Assembly (NCBI GenBank): GCA_947178145.1
Contig: CAMWXE010000036.1
Span: forward strand, 1-52,051
Direction: 5' to 3'
DNA from: an uncultured Lachnospiraceae bacterium
GTDB taxonomy: Bacteria; Bacillota; Clostridia; Lachnospirales; Lachnospiraceae
DNA length: 52,051 nt
Shown here: positions 33,003 through 42,000 of the stretch, in pieces
Position numbering within the stretch: position 1 is the first letter of the stretch
Layout: the number at the start of each line of letters is the position of its first letter
Program-made: the position numbers and the translations under genes
Notes under the pieces: model-generated
Told to the model about the DNA's origin: nothing
Databases searched by the model: none
What the model saw: only the letters and a program-made list of their open reading frames with translations

Positions 33003-33439
33003 TGTTAATGCCAAAAAGAGTAAAGCGTCGTAAACAGTTCCGCGGTTCAATGGCAGGTAAGGCGCAGAGAGGTAATACAATTACTTACGGTGAGTATGGT
33101 ATCATAGCAACAGAGCCATGCTGGATTAAGTCAAATCAGATTGAGGCAGCCCGTATCGCCATGACACGTTATATCAAGCGTGGAGGTAAGGTATGGATTA
33201 AGATATTCCCGGATAAGCCTGTGACAGCAAAGCCGGCTGAGACTCGTATGGGTTCAGGTAAGGGAACACTTGAGTACTGGGTGGCAGTAGTAAAGCCTGG
33301 TCGCGTAATGTTTGAGATCAGCGGAGTCGCTGAGGATGTAGCAAAAGAAGCTTTACGTCTTGCAACACACAAGCTTCCCTGCAAGTGCAAGATCGTTTCT
33401 AAAGCAGATTTGGAAGGCGGTGCAGTAAATGAAAACTAA
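33002..33439 (+). CDS. rplP: 50S ribosomal protein L16
   Basis: A 145-residue L16 that binds near the A-site tRNA. It begins [15 protein letters not shown], with the signature [16 protein letters not shown] (about 80), where an arginine is hydroxylated in some bacteria. It overlaps rpmC by 11 bases, so translation is coupled. Confidence 0.98.
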   Translation: MLMPKRVKRRKQFRGSMAGKAQRGNTITYGEYGIIATEPCWIKSNQIEAARIAMTRYIKRGGKVWIKIFPDKPVTAKPAETRMGSGKGTLEYWVAVVKPGRVMFEISGVAEDVAKEALRLATHKLPCKCKIVSKADLEGGAVNEN

Positions 33440-33638
33440 TAAGTATGTAGAGGATTTAAAGACCAAATCAGCCGCAGAATTATCACAGGAATTAGTTTCT
33501 GCAAAGAAAGAACTTTTCAATTTGAGATTTCAGAATGCAACGAATCAGTTAACCAATACAGCGAGAATCAAAGAGGTTAGAAGAAATATTGCAAGGATTC
33601 AGACTGTGATTGCTGCAAATCTTAAGAATGCAGAGTAG
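33429..33638 (+). CDS. rpmC: 50S ribosomal protein L29
   Basis: A 69-residue, mostly helical L29 near the tunnel exit. The signature [29 protein letters not shown] is split around NQLTNTARI (about 38). It starts inside the last codons of rplP and is followed closely by rpsQ. Confidence 0.97.
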   Translation: MKTNKYVEDLKTKSAAELSQELVSAKKELFNLRFQNATNQLTNTARIKEVRRNIARIQTVIAANLKNAE

Positions 33639-33645
33639 GAGGAGA

Positions 33646-33906
33646 ATGGTCGTGGAAAGAAATTTGAGGAAGACACGTACAGGCAAGGTTGTGAGCAACA
33701 AAATGCAGAAAACTATTGTGGTTGCTGTAGAAGATCATGTTAAGCATCCTCTTTACGGAAAGATCGTTAAGAGAACTTATAAATTAAAGGCTCATGATGA
33801 GAATAACGAGTGCAATATTGGCGATACCGTTAAAGTGATGGAGACAAGACCCTTGTCAAAGGATAAGAGATGGAGACTTGTCGAAATTGTCGAAAGAGTA
33901 AAATAG
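33646..33906 (+). CDS. rpsQ: 30S ribosomal protein S17
   Basis: An 86-residue S17, an early 16S rRNA-binding OB-fold protein. Signature [20 protein letters not shown] near residue 55. The start is ambiguous: ATG 33646 lies only 3 bases after AGGAGG, while the in-frame GTG 33652 (start of VERNLRKTR) has ideal spacing. The protein is 86 or 84 residues accordingly. Confidence 0.95.
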   Translation: MVVERNLRKTRTGKVVSNKMQKTIVVAVEDHVKHPLYGKIVKRTYKLKAHDENNECNIGDTVKVMETRPLSKDKRWRLVEIVERVK

Positions 33907-33970
33907 ATTTTAAAGACAATGCAATGCAATGCGGCGCGTTGCATAACATGGTTTTGGAAGGAGAATAAGC

Positions 33971-34339
33971 ATGATACAACAGGAAAGCAGACTGAAAGTC
34001 GCTGATAATACTGGTGCGAAAGAGCTGCTCTGCATCAGGGTTATGGGCGGATCTACGAGAAGATATGCAAACATTGGCGATGTGATTGTTGCTAGCGTCA
34101 AAGATGCAACACCAGGCGGCGTTGTAAAAAAAGGCGATGTCGTGAAAGCTGTCGTTGTACGTACCGTAAAGGGCGCCCGTCGCAAGGACGGTTCTTATAT
34201 TAAATTTGATGAAAATGCTGCTGTTATCATCAAGGATGATAAGACTCCGAGAGGAACACGTATTTTTGGACCAGTGGCAAGAGAGCTTCGTGAGAAACAG
34301 TTTATGAAGATTGTTTCCTTAGCTCCTGAAGTATTGTAG
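33971..34339 (+). CDS. rplN: 50S ribosomal protein L14
   Basis: A 122-residue L14 at the subunit interface. [18 protein letters not shown] at the N-terminus and [15 protein letters not shown] near the end are typical. First gene of the classical spc section; the 64-base gap before it has only a ribosome site. Confidence 0.98.
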   Translation: MIQQESRLKVADNTGAKELLCIRVMGGSTRRYANIGDVIVASVKDATPGGVVKKGDVVKAVVVRTVKGARRKDGSYIKFDENAAVIIKDDKTPRGTRIFGPVARELREKQFMKIVSLAPEVL

Positions 34340-34351
34340 GGAGGTGCCGGA

Positions 34352-34657
34352 ATGTTAAAGATTAAAAAGGGCGATACAGTCAAGGTGATCGCTGGTAAAG
34401 ATAAAGACAAAGAAGGCAAGGTTTTATCTGTTGACACCAAGAACTCCAAAGTGTTGGTAGAGGGTGTCAACATGATGACAAAGCATGCAAAGCCTTCCGC
34501 TGCCAATCAGAATGGCGGCATTATCCAGAAAGAAGCTCCTATTGCTATTTCAAACGTAATGTATCTCCACAAGGGCAAAGCGACGAGAGTCGGCTTTAAG
34601 ATGGATGGAGATAAGAAAGTACGTTTCGCAAAGACAACAGGCGAAGTGATTGATTAA
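34352..34657 (+). CDS. rplX: 50S ribosomal protein L24
   Basis: A 101-residue L24 with the N-terminal KOW motif KIKKGDTVKVIAGKDKDKEG. It begins 23S assembly near the tunnel exit. GGAGGTG precedes the ATG. rplE follows after 23 bases. Confidence 0.97.
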   Translation: MLKIKKGDTVKVIAGKDKDKEGKVLSVDTKNSKVLVEGVNMMTKHAKPSAANQNGGIIQKEAPIAISNVMYLHKGKATRVGFKMDGDKKVRFAKTTGEVID

Positions 34658-34680
34658 TTCTAAGAAAGGAGGACTAACTG

Positions 34681-35220
34681 GTGAGTAGACTGAAAGATAT
34701 ATATAAAGACGAGATCGTAGACGCTATGATCAAGAAGTTCGGATATAAGAATGTCATGGAAGTTCCCAAGCTCGACAAGATTGTGGTCAACATGGGTGTC
34801 GGCGAGGCGAAAGACAATGCAAAGGCTCTGGAGTCAGCTGTGAAGGACATGGAGATCATCACAGGGCAGAAGGCTGTTACCACAAAGGCGAAGAAGGCAA
34901 TTGCTAACTTCAAGATTCGTGAGGGTATGGCTATCGGCTGTAAGGTAACGCTTCGCGGTGAGAAGATGTATGAGTTCCTGGATCGTCTTGTAAACCTTGC
35001 ACTTCCTCGTGTGCGTGACTTCAGAGGTGTCAATCCCAACGGATTTGACGGCAGAGGAAACTATGCACTTGGTATTAAGGAGCAGATTATCTTCCCTGAG
35101 ATCGAGTATGACAAGGTTGACAAGGTAAGAGGTATGGATATCGTTTTTGTAACAACCGCCAAGAGTGACGAGGAAGCACGTGAGCTGTTAGCACAGTTTA
35201 ACATGCCTTTCGCAAAGTAA
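34681..35220 (+). CDS. rplE: 50S ribosomal protein L5
   Basis: A 179-residue L5 that contacts 5S rRNA and P-site tRNA. Typical segments: [18 protein letters not shown] (about 20) and [16 protein letters not shown] (about 122). The start is GTG 34681 behind AAAGGAGG. Normal length. Confidence 0.98.
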   Translation: MSRLKDIYKDEIVDAMIKKFGYKNVMEVPKLDKIVVNMGVGEAKDNAKALESAVKDMEIITGQKAVTTKAKKAIANFKIREGMAIGCKVTLRGEKMYEFLDRLVNLALPRVRDFRGVNPNGFDGRGNYALGIKEQIIFPEIEYDKVDKVRGMDIVFVTTAKSDEEARELLAQFNMPFAK

Positions 35221-35237
35221 TAAGGAGGTAAATTCCC

Positions 35238-35423
35238 ATGGCTAAAACAGCAATGAAAATAAAGCAGCAGCGCAAACCGAAGTTTTCCACACAGGAATAC
35301 AGTCGTTGCAGAATCTGTGGCCGTCCACATGCGTACTTAAGAAAATATGGAATTTGCAGAATATGCTTCCGCGAGTTAGCATACAAGGGTCAGATTCCCG
35401 GTGTGAAGAAGGCAAGTTGGTAA
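35238..35423 (+). CDS. rpsN: 30S ribosomal protein S14, zinc-binding type
   Basis: A 61-residue type-Z S14 with a CxxC-x12-CxxC zinc ribbon (CRICGRPH to CRICFRE). The gene's stop codon lies within the outer arm of the two-hairpin repeat that begins at 35422, an unusual arrangement. rpsH follows after the repeat. Confidence 0.98.
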   Translation: MAKTAMKIKQQRKPKFSTQEYSRCRICGRPHAYLRKYGICRICFRELAYKGQIPGVKKASW

Positions 35424-35505
35424 AATGGAAAGATTTTCTAAGGTGCTAAAGGACAGCACCTAAGAAAAACTAAGTTCCATTTTGAAGAATGCGTGCGCAT
35501 TCTTC
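35422..35505 (+). repeat. Two-hairpin repeat between rpsN and rpsH (CTAAG family, copy C)
   Basis: Hairpin 1: outer AAAATGGAA (35422-35430) with TTCCATTTT (35475-35483); inner AGATTTTCTAAGGTGCT with AGCACCTAAGAAAAACT, including the same A.A mismatch in the CTAAG core and the same AAG bulge as copies A and B, but other bases in the variable stems. Loop AAAGGAC. Hairpin 2: GAAGAATGCG (35484-35493) with CGCATTCTTC (35496-35505). No T run follows, so it is not a standard terminator. Confidence 0.85.
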
Positions 35506-35534
35506 GTCGTAAAGTATTTAAGGAGGAAACCGAA

Positions 35535-35936
35535 ATGACAATGAGTGATCCTATTGCAGATATGCTTACAAGAATTCGTAATGCGAACACTGCAAAGCAT
35601 GATACAGTAGACGTTCCTTCATCAAAGATGAAACTCGCTATCGCACAGATTCTTTTAGATGAAGGTTATATAAAGGCTTTTGATGTTGTGGAAGATGGTT
35701 CGTTCAAGACGATTCATATCACATTAAAATACGGCGCAGACAAGAATGAGAAGATTATTACAGGCTTGAAGAGAATCTCGAAACCAGGTCTTCGTATCTA
35801 TGCTGGTAAAGATGAGCTTCCAAAGGTTCTCGGCGGACTTGGTATTGCCATTATTTCTACGAATCAGGGAGTCATCACAGACAAGGAAGCAAGACGTCTT
35901 CAGGTAGGCGGCGAGGTATTGGCTTTTGTTTGGTAA
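35535..35936 (+). CDS. rpsH: 30S ribosomal protein S8
   Basis: A 133-residue S8, a primary 16S rRNA binder and in E. coli the repressor of the spc operon. It starts [17 protein letters not shown] and has the C-terminal signature [22 protein letters not shown] 35535 follows AGGAGG; the open frame from 35493 runs through hairpin 2 and is rejected. Unusually, repeats flank the gene on both sides. Confidence 0.98.
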   Translation: MTMSDPIADMLTRIRNANTAKHDTVDVPSSKMKLAIAQILLDEGYIKAFDVVEDGSFKTIHITLKYGADKNEKIITGLKRISKPGLRIYAGKDELPKVLGGLGIAIISTNQGVITDKEARRLQVGGEVLAFVW

Positions 35937-35940
35937 TAAC

Positions 35941-36080
35941 GACGGAAAGAATTTCTAAGACAGCAAAAGACGCTGTCTAAGAAATGCTAAAATTCCGTCG
36001 GGAAAGAATTTCTAAGACAGCAAAAGACGCTGTCTAAGAAACACTAAATTCCGTCGGGAAAGAATTGCAGGCAATTCTTT
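35941..36080 (+). repeat. Repeat with doubled first hairpin between rpsH and rplF (copy D)
   Basis: Two tandem hairpin-1 units (about 57 and 56 bp, starting at 35944 and 36001) have TTTCTAAGACAGC pairing with GCTGTCTAAGAAA (again one A.A mismatch in the core), loop AAAAGAC and outer GACGGAA/TTCCGTC. Hairpin 2 follows: AAAGAATTGC (36059-36068) with GCAATTCTTT (36071-36080). It ends 14 bases before the rplF ribosome-site region. Confidence 0.85.
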
Positions 36081-36114
36081 TGGCTTGAAATTATTAGAAT
36101 TAGGAGGTACGGGC

Positions 36115-36657
36115 ATGTCACGTATAGGAAGAATGCCAATCGCGATTCCCGCAGGCGTTACTGTGGAGGTTGCAGAAAATAATAAAGTGACTGTAAAAGG
36201 TCCTAAGGGAACACTTGAGAGAGTGCTTCCGGCTGAGATGGAAATCAAGGTTGAGGGTGCAGAGTTAACTGTTTCAAGGCCAAATGACTTAAAGAAGATG
36301 AAGTCTTTGCACGGTCTTACGAGAACATTGATCAATAACATGGTTGTCGGTGTAACTTCCGGCTATGAGAAGAAGCTTGAGGTAAACGGTGTAGGTTACA
36401 GGGCAGCGAAGGCAGGAAAGAAGTTAACATTATCGTTGGGTTATTCGCATCCGGTTGAGATGACTGACCCGGAAGGTATTGAGACAGTGCTTGAGGGTAC
36501 GAATATCATTATCGTAAAGGGTATTGATAAAGAAAAAGTTGGACAATTCGCGGCTGAAATCAGAGACAAGAGAAGACCAGAGCCTTATAAGGGCAAGGGT
36601 ATCAAGTATGCTGATGAGACAATCAGACGTAAAGTTGGTAAGACTGGTAAGAAGTAA
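36115..36657 (+). CDS. rplF: 50S ribosomal protein L6
   Basis: A 180-residue L6 near the factor-binding site. [14 protein letters not shown] at the start and [13 protein letters not shown] near the C-terminus are typical. ATG 36115 follows TAGGAGG; the frame open from 36085 is rejected because it crosses that site. Confidence 0.98.
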   Translation: MSRIGRMPIAIPAGVTVEVAENNKVTVKGPKGTLERVLPAEMEIKVEGAELTVSRPNDLKKMKSLHGLTRTLINNMVVGVTSGYEKKLEVNGVGYRAAKAGKKLTLSLGYSHPVEMTDPEGIETVLEGTNIIIVKGIDKEKVGQFAAEIRDKRRPEPYKGKGIKYADETIRRKVGKTGKK

Positions 36658-36675
36658 ATAAGGAGGGCGTAAAAA

Positions 36676-37044
36676 ATGGTTAGTAAGAGATCAAGAGCAG
36701 AACTGCGTGCAAAGAAGCACATGAGAATACGTAACCGTTTAAGCGGTACAGCTGAGAGACCACGTCTGGCAGTATTCAGAAGCAATAATCATATGTATGC
36801 TCAAATTATTGACGATACCGTTGGAAATACATTAGTGGCAGCTTCTACTGTGGAGAAAGAGGTAAAGGCTGAGCTTGAGAAGACCAATGACGTTGAGGCG
36901 GCAGCATATTTGGGCAAGGTAATTGCAAAGAGGGCAATGGATAAGGGTATCACAGAAGTAGTTTTTGACAGAGGCGGCTTTTTATACCATGGAAAAATTG
37001 CAGCTTTAGCTGAGGCAGCAAGAGAAGCTGGCTTGGTATTCTAG
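36676..37044 (+). CDS. rplR: 50S ribosomal protein L18
   Basis: A 122-residue L18 that carries 5S rRNA to the large subunit. Basic N-terminus with [19 protein letters not shown] and C-terminal [20 protein letters not shown]. Normal position between rplF and rpsE. Confidence 0.98.
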   Translation: MVSKRSRAELRAKKHMRIRNRLSGTAERPRLAVFRSNNHMYAQIIDDTVGNTLVAASTVEKEVKAELEKTNDVEAAAYLGKVIAKRAMDKGITEVVFDRGGFLYHGKIAALAEAAREAGLVF

Positions 37045-37060
37045 GAAGGGAGAAAATCAC

Positions 37061-37570
37061 ATGAAACGTACAATCATTGATGCTAGTCAGCTTGAATTAA
37101 CAGATAAGGTTGTCACAATTAAGCGTGTAACCAAGACTGTTAAAGGTGGACGTAACATGCGTTTTACCGCTCTGGTAGTTGTGGGTGACGGGAATGGTCA
37201 CGTAGGTGCCGGACTTGGTAAGGCCGTAGAAATCCCTGAGGCGATTCGCAAGGGAAAGGAAGACGCAATCAAGAATCTGATCACCGTTGCCATGGATGAG
37301 AACAATTCTGTGACACATGATTTCATCGGTAACTATGGTTCTTCCAGCGTTTTGTTAAAGAGAGCTCCTGAAGGTACAGGTATCATCGCTGGTGGTCCTG
37401 CGCGTGTTGTATGTGAGCTTGCAGGTATTAAGAATATTCGTACAAAGTCTCTGGGCTCTAACAATAAGCAGAACGTCGTACTTTCTACCATTGCTGGCCT
37501 TTCCCAGTTGAAGACACCCGAGCAGGTAGCTGCAAATCGCGGAAAATCTATTGACGAGATTATGGCTTAA
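37061..37570 (+). CDS. rpsE: 30S ribosomal protein S5
   Basis: A 169-residue S5 involved in decoding accuracy. The double-stranded RNA-binding segment [19 protein letters not shown] (about 46) and [13 protein letters not shown] (about 105) are typical. rpmD follows after 14 bases. Confidence 0.98.
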   Translation: MKRTIIDASQLELTDKVVTIKRVTKTVKGGRNMRFTALVVVGDGNGHVGAGLGKAVEIPEAIRKGKEDAIKNLITVAMDENNSVTHDFIGNYGSSSVLLKRAPEGTGIIAGGPARVVCELAGIKNIRTKSLGSNNKQNVVLSTIAGLSQLKTPEQVAANRGKSIDEIMA

Positions 37571-37584
37571 GGAGGTAGACGAAG

Positions 37585-37767
37585 ATGGCAAAGACATTAA
37601 AAGTTACTTTAATCAGATCAACAATCGGTGCTGTTCCCAAGAATAAGGCAACTGTCGAGGCTATGGGGCTGACAAAGCTTCACAAGACAGTAGAGCTTCC
37701 TGACAATGCAGCAACCAGAGGTATGATTCGCAAAGTAAATCATTTAGTAAAAGTTGAAGAAGCATAA
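37585..37767 (+). CDS. rpmD: 50S ribosomal protein L30
   Basis: A 60-residue L30 with the usual KVTLIRSTIGAVPKNKATV start and LGL-like turn AMGLTKLHKTVELPD. Normal length and place between rpsE and rplO. Confidence 0.97.
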   Translation: MAKTLKVTLIRSTIGAVPKNKATVEAMGLTKLHKTVELPDNAATRGMIRKVNHLVKVEEA

Positions 37768-37787
37768 TATAAGGGAGGTGTCAGAAA

Positions 37788-38234
37788 ATGAGTTTAGAAT
37801 TATCTAATTTAAGACCTGCCGAAGGCTCTAAGCACAGTGATAATTTTAGAAGAGGCCGTGGTCACGGTTCAGGAAACGGCAAGACTGCTGGTAAGGGTCA
37901 CAAGGGACAGAAGGCTCGTTCCGGAGCGCCGAGATCAGGTTTTGAAGGTGGTCAGATGCCTTTGTACAGACGTATTCCTAAGAGAGGCTTCCACAATAGA
38001 AACACAAAGGAAATCGTTGCGATCAACCTTGAAGTGTTAGAGCGATTTGAGGATGGAGCGACCGTATCAGTGGACACATTAATTGAGACTGGAATCGTTA
38101 AAAATCCTAGAGATGGAGTAAAGATTTTAGGCAGAGGAGAATTAACTAAGAAGCTCAATGTTCAGGTCAATGCGTACAGCGCATCTGCAAAGGAGAAGAT
38201 TGAGGCACTTGGTGGAACAGCAGAGGTGATCTAA
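37788..38234 (+). CDS. rplO: 50S ribosomal protein L15
   Basis: A 148-residue L15, late-assembling and with a long basic Gly-rich extension ([20 protein letters not shown]) at residues 20-40. The stop overlaps the secY start by one base, coupling ribosomal protein and translocon synthesis as in other Firmicutes. Confidence 0.98.
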   Translation: MSLELSNLRPAEGSKHSDNFRRGRGHGSGNGKTAGKGHKGQKARSGAPRSGFEGGQMPLYRRIPKRGFHNRNTKEIVAINLEVLERFEDGATVSVDTLIETGIVKNPRDGVKILGRGELTKKLNVQVNAYSASAKEKIEALGGTAEVI

Positions 38235-39547
38235 TGTTTTCTACGCTAAAGAATGCGTTCAAGATCAAGGAAATCAGAAGTAAGTTACTGTTTACTTTCT
38301 TGATGCTGGTAATCATTCGGTTTGGTTGCCAGCTTCCGATTCCAGGTGTGAACAGGGATTATTTCTCATCATGGTTTGAGGCTCAGACCGGTGGCGCGTT
38401 TAACTTTTTGGATGCATTTACAGGCGGTTCCTTCTCAAGGATGTCTGTATTTGCACTGAATATCACGCCATATATTACGTCCTCCATCATTATGCAGCTG
38501 CTCACGATCGCGATTCCGAAGCTCGAGGAGATGCAGAAGGATGGAGAGGATGGAAGAAAGAAGATTGCTTCCATCACACGTTATGTTACCGTGGGACTTG
38601 CGTTGCTCGAAAGTACGATGATGGCAATTGGATTTGGTAATCAGGGCTTGCTTCAGAAATTTGGTCCGCTGGAGGTTATAACAGTAGTTGCTGTATTGAC
38701 GGCAGGCAGCGCATTCCTGATGTGGATTGGCGAGCGTATCACTGAAAAAGGTGTTGGTAATGGTATTTCGATTGTGCTTGTCATTAACATTATTTCCCGT
38801 CTGCCAGATGATTTTGCTAATTTGTATGAGCAGTTCTGTAAGGGCAAGTCAATCCCTCTTGCTGTAGTTGCAGCAGTGGTCATCCTTGCGATTATTCTTG
38901 CAATGACAGTGTTTGTTGTTATTCTCAACAGTGCGATACGGAAAATTCCCGTTCAGTACGCTAAAAAAATCCAGGGGAATAAAATGGTTGGGGGACAGAT
39001 GACATTCCTGCCGTTAAAGGTTAATACAGCAGGCGTTATTCCAATTATCTTTGCATCTTCATTGCTGCAGTTTCCAATTGTGATCTCCACTTTGTTTGGA
39101 TATAGTGGAAACGGTGTGTGGAGACAGATTCTGAATGGTTTGAATCAGGATAATTGGTGCAATCCATCACAGCCTGTATATTCGATTGGTCTTGTAGTAT
39201 ATGTAATATTAACGGTATTTTTTGCTTATTTCTATACATCATTGACATTTAATCCTTTGGAGATTGCAAATAATATGAAGAAACAAGGTGGATTTATACC
39301 AGGTATCAGGCCGGGTAAGCCGACAAGTGATTACTTGAACAAGGTGCTCAATGCGATTATTTTTATCGGAGCGATTGGTCTTGTAATTGTGGCGATTGTA
39401 CCGTTTTTCTTCAATGGTGTATTCAAGGCTTCTGTTTCGTTTGGCGGAACAAGCTTAATCATTATTGTCAGTGTTGTGCTTGAGACAATCAAACAGATTG
39501 AATCACAGATGCTTGTACGCAACTATAAAGGCTTTTTGAATGATTAA
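38234..39547 (+). CDS. secY: Protein translocase subunit SecY
   Basis: A 437-residue, ten-helix channel subunit of the SecYEG translocon. Signatures: QLPIPGVNRDYF with the plug region near residue 32, GNGISIVLVINIISRLP (about 175) and PGIRPGKPTSDYL (about 356). It overlaps rplO by one base. A 292-base structured gap separates it from adk. Confidence 0.97.
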   Translation: MFSTLKNAFKIKEIRSKLLFTFLMLVIIRFGCQLPIPGVNRDYFSSWFEAQTGGAFNFLDAFTGGSFSRMSVFALNITPYITSSIIMQLLTIAIPKLEEMQKDGEDGRKKIASITRYVTVGLALLESTMMAIGFGNQGLLQKFGPLEVITVVAVLTAGSAFLMWIGERITEKGVGNGISIVLVINIISRLPDDFANLYEQFCKGKSIPLAVVAAVVILAIILAMTVFVVILNSAIRKIPVQYAKKIQGNKMVGGQMTFLPLKVNTAGVIPIIFASSLLQFPIVISTLFGYSGNGVWRQILNGLNQDNWCNPSQPVYSIGLVVYVILTVFFAYFYTSLTFNPLEIANNMKKQGGFIPGIRPGKPTSDYLNKVLNAIIFIGAIGLVIVAIVPFFFNGVFKASVSFGGTSLIIIVSVVLETIKQIESQMLVRNYKGFLND

Positions 39548-39574
39548 TCATAAAGTCAGACATGCAAACAATCA

Positions 39575-39602
39575 GATAGAAGCAAAGCGTGCGCTTTGCT
39601 TC
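39575..39602 (+). repeat. Solo hairpin resembling hairpin 2 of the CTAAG repeats
   Basis: AGAAGCAAAGCG and CGCTTTGCTTCT form a 12-bp perfect stem with a TG loop, the same GAAG-N-GCG-TG-CGC-N-CTTC design as hairpin 2 at 35484-35505, but without a hairpin 1. It follows the secY stop by about 30 bases. Confidence 0.5.
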
Positions 39603-39629
39603 TGTCCGTTATTATATTATATACCAGGA

Positions 39630-39706
39630 CATCAGCAGTCTTACTGTGTGCGTTCCGTGTGGGAGGAGGCAACGGAAACTCTGATCGACGCCACAGACTG
39701 TTGATG
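39630..39706 (+). ncRNA. Structured element in the adk leader
   Basis: CATCAGCAGTCT (39630-39641) pairs along its full 12 bases with AGACTGTTGATG (39695-39706), one pair being G.U. Inside is a TTCCGT/ACGGAA hairpin whose loop is the purine-rich GTGGGAGGAGGC. The remaining bases to the adk start at 39840 contain a ribosome site and no gene. Probably an RNA regulatory element; I do not recognise it. Confidence 0.55.
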
Positions 39707-39839
39707 AATATGTGGCTGGATGGGGTAGGTTGAATAGTTTGAATTGAGCGTATCCTGCAAACAGGATAGATTGAATTGAAGCTATTAGAAATAGCATTGC
39801 TGCTTGATAAGTGAAATGATATTAAAGGAGGAAATCAGT

Positions 39840-40481
39840 ATGAAGATTATTATGTTAGGTGCACCAGGAGCAGGAAAAGGGACACAGGCAAAAATGATTG
39901 CAGAGAAATTTGCGATTCCCCATATTTCGACTGGTGATATCTTTAGGGCAAACATTAAGAACGGTACAGAGCTTGGTATGGAAGCAAAGAAGTACATGGA
40001 CCAGGGGCTGTTAGTGCCAGATGAGCTTACCGTAAAGATTTTGCTTGACAGAGTAGCGCAGGATGACTGCAAGAATGGATATGTACTGGATGGTTTTCCA
40101 AGAACAATCCCACAGGCAGAAGTTCTCGACAAGGCGCTCACAGAGCTTGGTGACAAGATTGACTATGCGATCAATGTCGATGTACCGGACGAGAATATTA
40201 TCAACAGAATGTCGGGAAGGCGCGCGTGTGTGAATTGCGGTGCAACTTATCATATTGTTCATATTCCGCCCAGGAAGGAAGGATTCTGTGATACCTGTGA
40301 TTCAGAACTGATCTTGAGAGATGACGATAAGCCGGAGACGGTAAAAAATCGTCTTGACGTATATCATAAGCAGACACAGCCGTTGATTGAGTTCTATGAG
40401 GCAAAGGGTGTGCTGAAATCTGTGGATGGCACAGTCGATATGAAGGATGTATTTGCGGCAATTGTCGATATATTGTCGTAA
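39840..40481 (+). CDS. adk: Adenylate kinase
   Basis: A 213-residue long-form adenylate kinase (ATP + AMP to 2 ADP). P-loop [10 protein letters not shown] at residue 7, AMP-site [18 protein letters not shown] (about 82) and a zinc-binding LID with CxxC...CxxC (CVNC, CDTC at about 128-150). AAAGGAGG precedes ATG 39840; upstream open frame is rejected. Confidence 0.98.
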   Translation: MKIIMLGAPGAGKGTQAKMIAEKFAIPHISTGDIFRANIKNGTELGMEAKKYMDQGLLVPDELTVKILLDRVAQDDCKNGYVLDGFPRTIPQAEVLDKALTELGDKIDYAINVDVPDENIINRMSGRRACVNCGATYHIVHIPPRKEGFCDTCDSELILRDDDKPETVKNRLDVYHKQTQPLIEFYEAKGVLKSVDGTVDMKDVFAAIVDILS

Positions 40482-40520
40482 TGTTAAGTGGGAGATATGG
40501 ATCGGGCGGAGGAATAGAAA

Positions 40521-41273
40521 ATGGCTGTTACAATAAAGTCGCAGCGTGAGATCGACCTGATGCGGGAGTCCTGTCGGCTTCTGGCGAAGGTACATGAAGA
40601 GCTCGGGCAGGCAATAGAGCCGGGGATATCTACACTTTACATTGACCAGCTGGGAGAAAAGTTGATCAGAGGTTTGGGATGTATTCCTAATTTTCTGCAT
40701 TATAACGGTTATCCGGCATCAATTTGTGTATCAGTAAATGATGAGGTAGTACATGGAATCCCACGGGCGGACAGAATATTGCAGGAAGGCGATATTGTGA
40801 GTCTTGACTGTGGACTGATCTATAAAGGATATCATTCCGATGCGGCCAGAACGCATGGCGTAGGGCAAATTAGTCCAGAAGCGCAGAAGTTAATAGATGA
40901 GACAAAGAAATCTTTTTTTGAGGGAGTAAAGAGAGCTACAGCAGGCAATCACCTTCACGATATATCAAATACGATCGACAATTATGTGTCACAGTTTGGA
41001 TATGGTATTGTCCGGGATTTGGTGGGACATGGAATAGGAACTTCTCTTCACGAGGATCCAGAGGTCCCTAACTTCAGGCAGAAAAAGAGGGGAATAAAAC
41101 TTCGGGCGGGCATGACGCTTGCCATAGAACCCATGATCAACATGGGAGGCGGCGATGTTGAGTGGCTGGATGACAGTTGGACAGTAGTCACGGAGGATGG
41201 TTCCTTATCTGCACACTATGAGAATACAATCCTGATTACTGACGGTGAGCCTGAGATTCTTACTCTGATATAA
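40521..41273 (+). CDS. map: Methionine aminopeptidase, type I
   Basis: A 250-residue enzyme that removes N-terminal Met from nascent proteins. Metal ligands: Asp in VSLDCGLIYKGYHSDAAR (two, about 95-106), His in GHGIGTSLHEDP (about 170), Glu in AIEPMINMG (about 203) and Glu near the C-terminus. Typical neighbour of adk and infA in this cluster. Confidence 0.97.
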   Translation: MAVTIKSQREIDLMRESCRLLAKVHEELGQAIEPGISTLYIDQLGEKLIRGLGCIPNFLHYNGYPASICVSVNDEVVHGIPRADRILQEGDIVSLDCGLIYKGYHSDAARTHGVGQISPEAQKLIDETKKSFFEGVKRATAGNHLHDISNTIDNYVSQFGYGIVRDLVGHGIGTSLHEDPEVPNFRQKKRGIKLRAGMTLAIEPMINMGGGDVEWLDDSWTVVTEDGSLSAHYENTILITDGEPEILTLI

Positions 41274-41295
41274 AATTTGACAGGAGAGGGTAAGA

Positions 41296-41550
41296 ATGAT
41301 TGGTTTTTTAGCATATTCGCTGGCAGGACATGATAAGGATGAACTGTATCTTATTATAGAAGAAACAAAGGATTCTGTGTATGTTGCAGACGGAGCAGTG
41401 CGAACACTTGACAGACCTAAGAAAAAAAATAAAAAGCATATACAGATTATCAAAAAGGAGAACCAAAGGCTTGATATCTCATCTGTGACAAATGAGGAGA
41501 TCAAACATTTCATTAAGTTATATTTGAAAGGCATTAAGGAGGTAGAATAA
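41296..41550 (+). CDS. KOW-domain RNA-binding protein
   Basis: An 84-residue basic protein with an L14e/KOW-like fold ([40 protein letters not shown]). Small proteins of this kind sit between map and infA in many clostridia and are presumed ribosome-associated. It overlaps infA by one base. Confidence 0.82.
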   Translation: MIGFLAYSLAGHDKDELYLIIEETKDSVYVADGAVRTLDRPKKKNKKHIQIIKKENQRLDISSVTNEEIKHFIKLYLKGIKEVE

Positions 41551-41768
41551 TGTCAAAGTCCGATGTAATTGAAATCGAAGGAACTGTAGTAGAGAAGCTT
41601 CCCAATACAATGTTTCAGGTGGAGCTGGAAAACGGCCACAGGGTGCTTGCCCACATCAGCGGAAAATTAAGACAGAACTTTATCCGTATTCTTCCGGGTG
41701 ACAAAGTGACATTAGAGTTATCGCCATACGATTTGTCCAAGGGACGGATTATATGGCGAGATAAATAA
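41550..41768 (+). CDS. infA: Translation initiation factor IF-1
   Basis: A 72-residue S1-fold factor that blocks the ribosomal A site during initiation. Full-length, with [20 protein letters not shown] and ending RGRIIWR-like GRIIWRDK. It starts on the last base of the KOW gene's stop codon. Confidence 0.98.
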   Translation: MSKSDVIEIEGTVVEKLPNTMFQVELENGHRVLAHISGKLRQNFIRILPGDKVTLELSPYDLSKGRIIWRDK

Positions 41769-41825
41769 ATTGGACTGGAATATTTTTCTAAGAATGAAAT
41801 TTTGGAAAATATTTTCATACAGGGC

Positions 41826-41854
41826 TTGCATTTGCCCGGACTGCATGATATAAT
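41826..41854 (+). promoter_or_regulatory. Internal promoter before rpmJ
   Basis: TTGCAT at 41826-41831, a 17-base spacer and TATAAT at 41849-41854. It would let rpmJ, rpsM, rpsK, rpsD and rpoA be transcribed independently of the upstream spc genes. Confidence 0.75.
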
Positions 41855-41886
41855 GTAAAACGGTCTTTTTGAAAGGAGGGTTTAAC

Positions 41887-42000
41887 ATGAAAGTTAGATC
41901 ATCAGTAAAACCTATTTGCGAGAAATGCAAAGTTATCAAGAGAAAAGGAAAGATCAGAATTATCTGTGAAAATCCGAAACACAAGCAGAGACAGGGTTAA
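41887..42000 (+). CDS. rpmJ: 50S ribosomal protein L36
   Basis: A 37-residue L36 with the complete zinc-binding pattern Cys-x2-Cys-x12-Cys-x4-His (CEKC ... CENPKH) and the terminal KQRQG. AAAGGAGGG lies 9 bases before the ATG. It is the zinc-type form. It is followed by the long hairpin-rich rpsM leader. Confidence 0.97.
   Translation: MKVRSSVKPICEKCKVIKRKGKIRIICENPKHKQRQG

Noticed and set aside
34650..34680. CTAAGAAA before rplE, resembling the repeat core
   Set aside because: No left arm or loop is present. The bases are part of the AAAGGAGG ribosome site, so coincidence is the simpler reading.
35422..35505. Reading the spc-operon hairpins as intrinsic terminators
   Set aside because: No T tract follows the stems, and termination between rpsN and rpsH would silence essential downstream genes.
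41780..41822. TTTTTCTAAG and GAAAATATTTTC before rpmJ, possible repeat copy
   Set aside because: The right CTAAGAAA arm and the second hairpin are missing. It is at best a worn fragment; the region is better explained as promoter upstream sequence.
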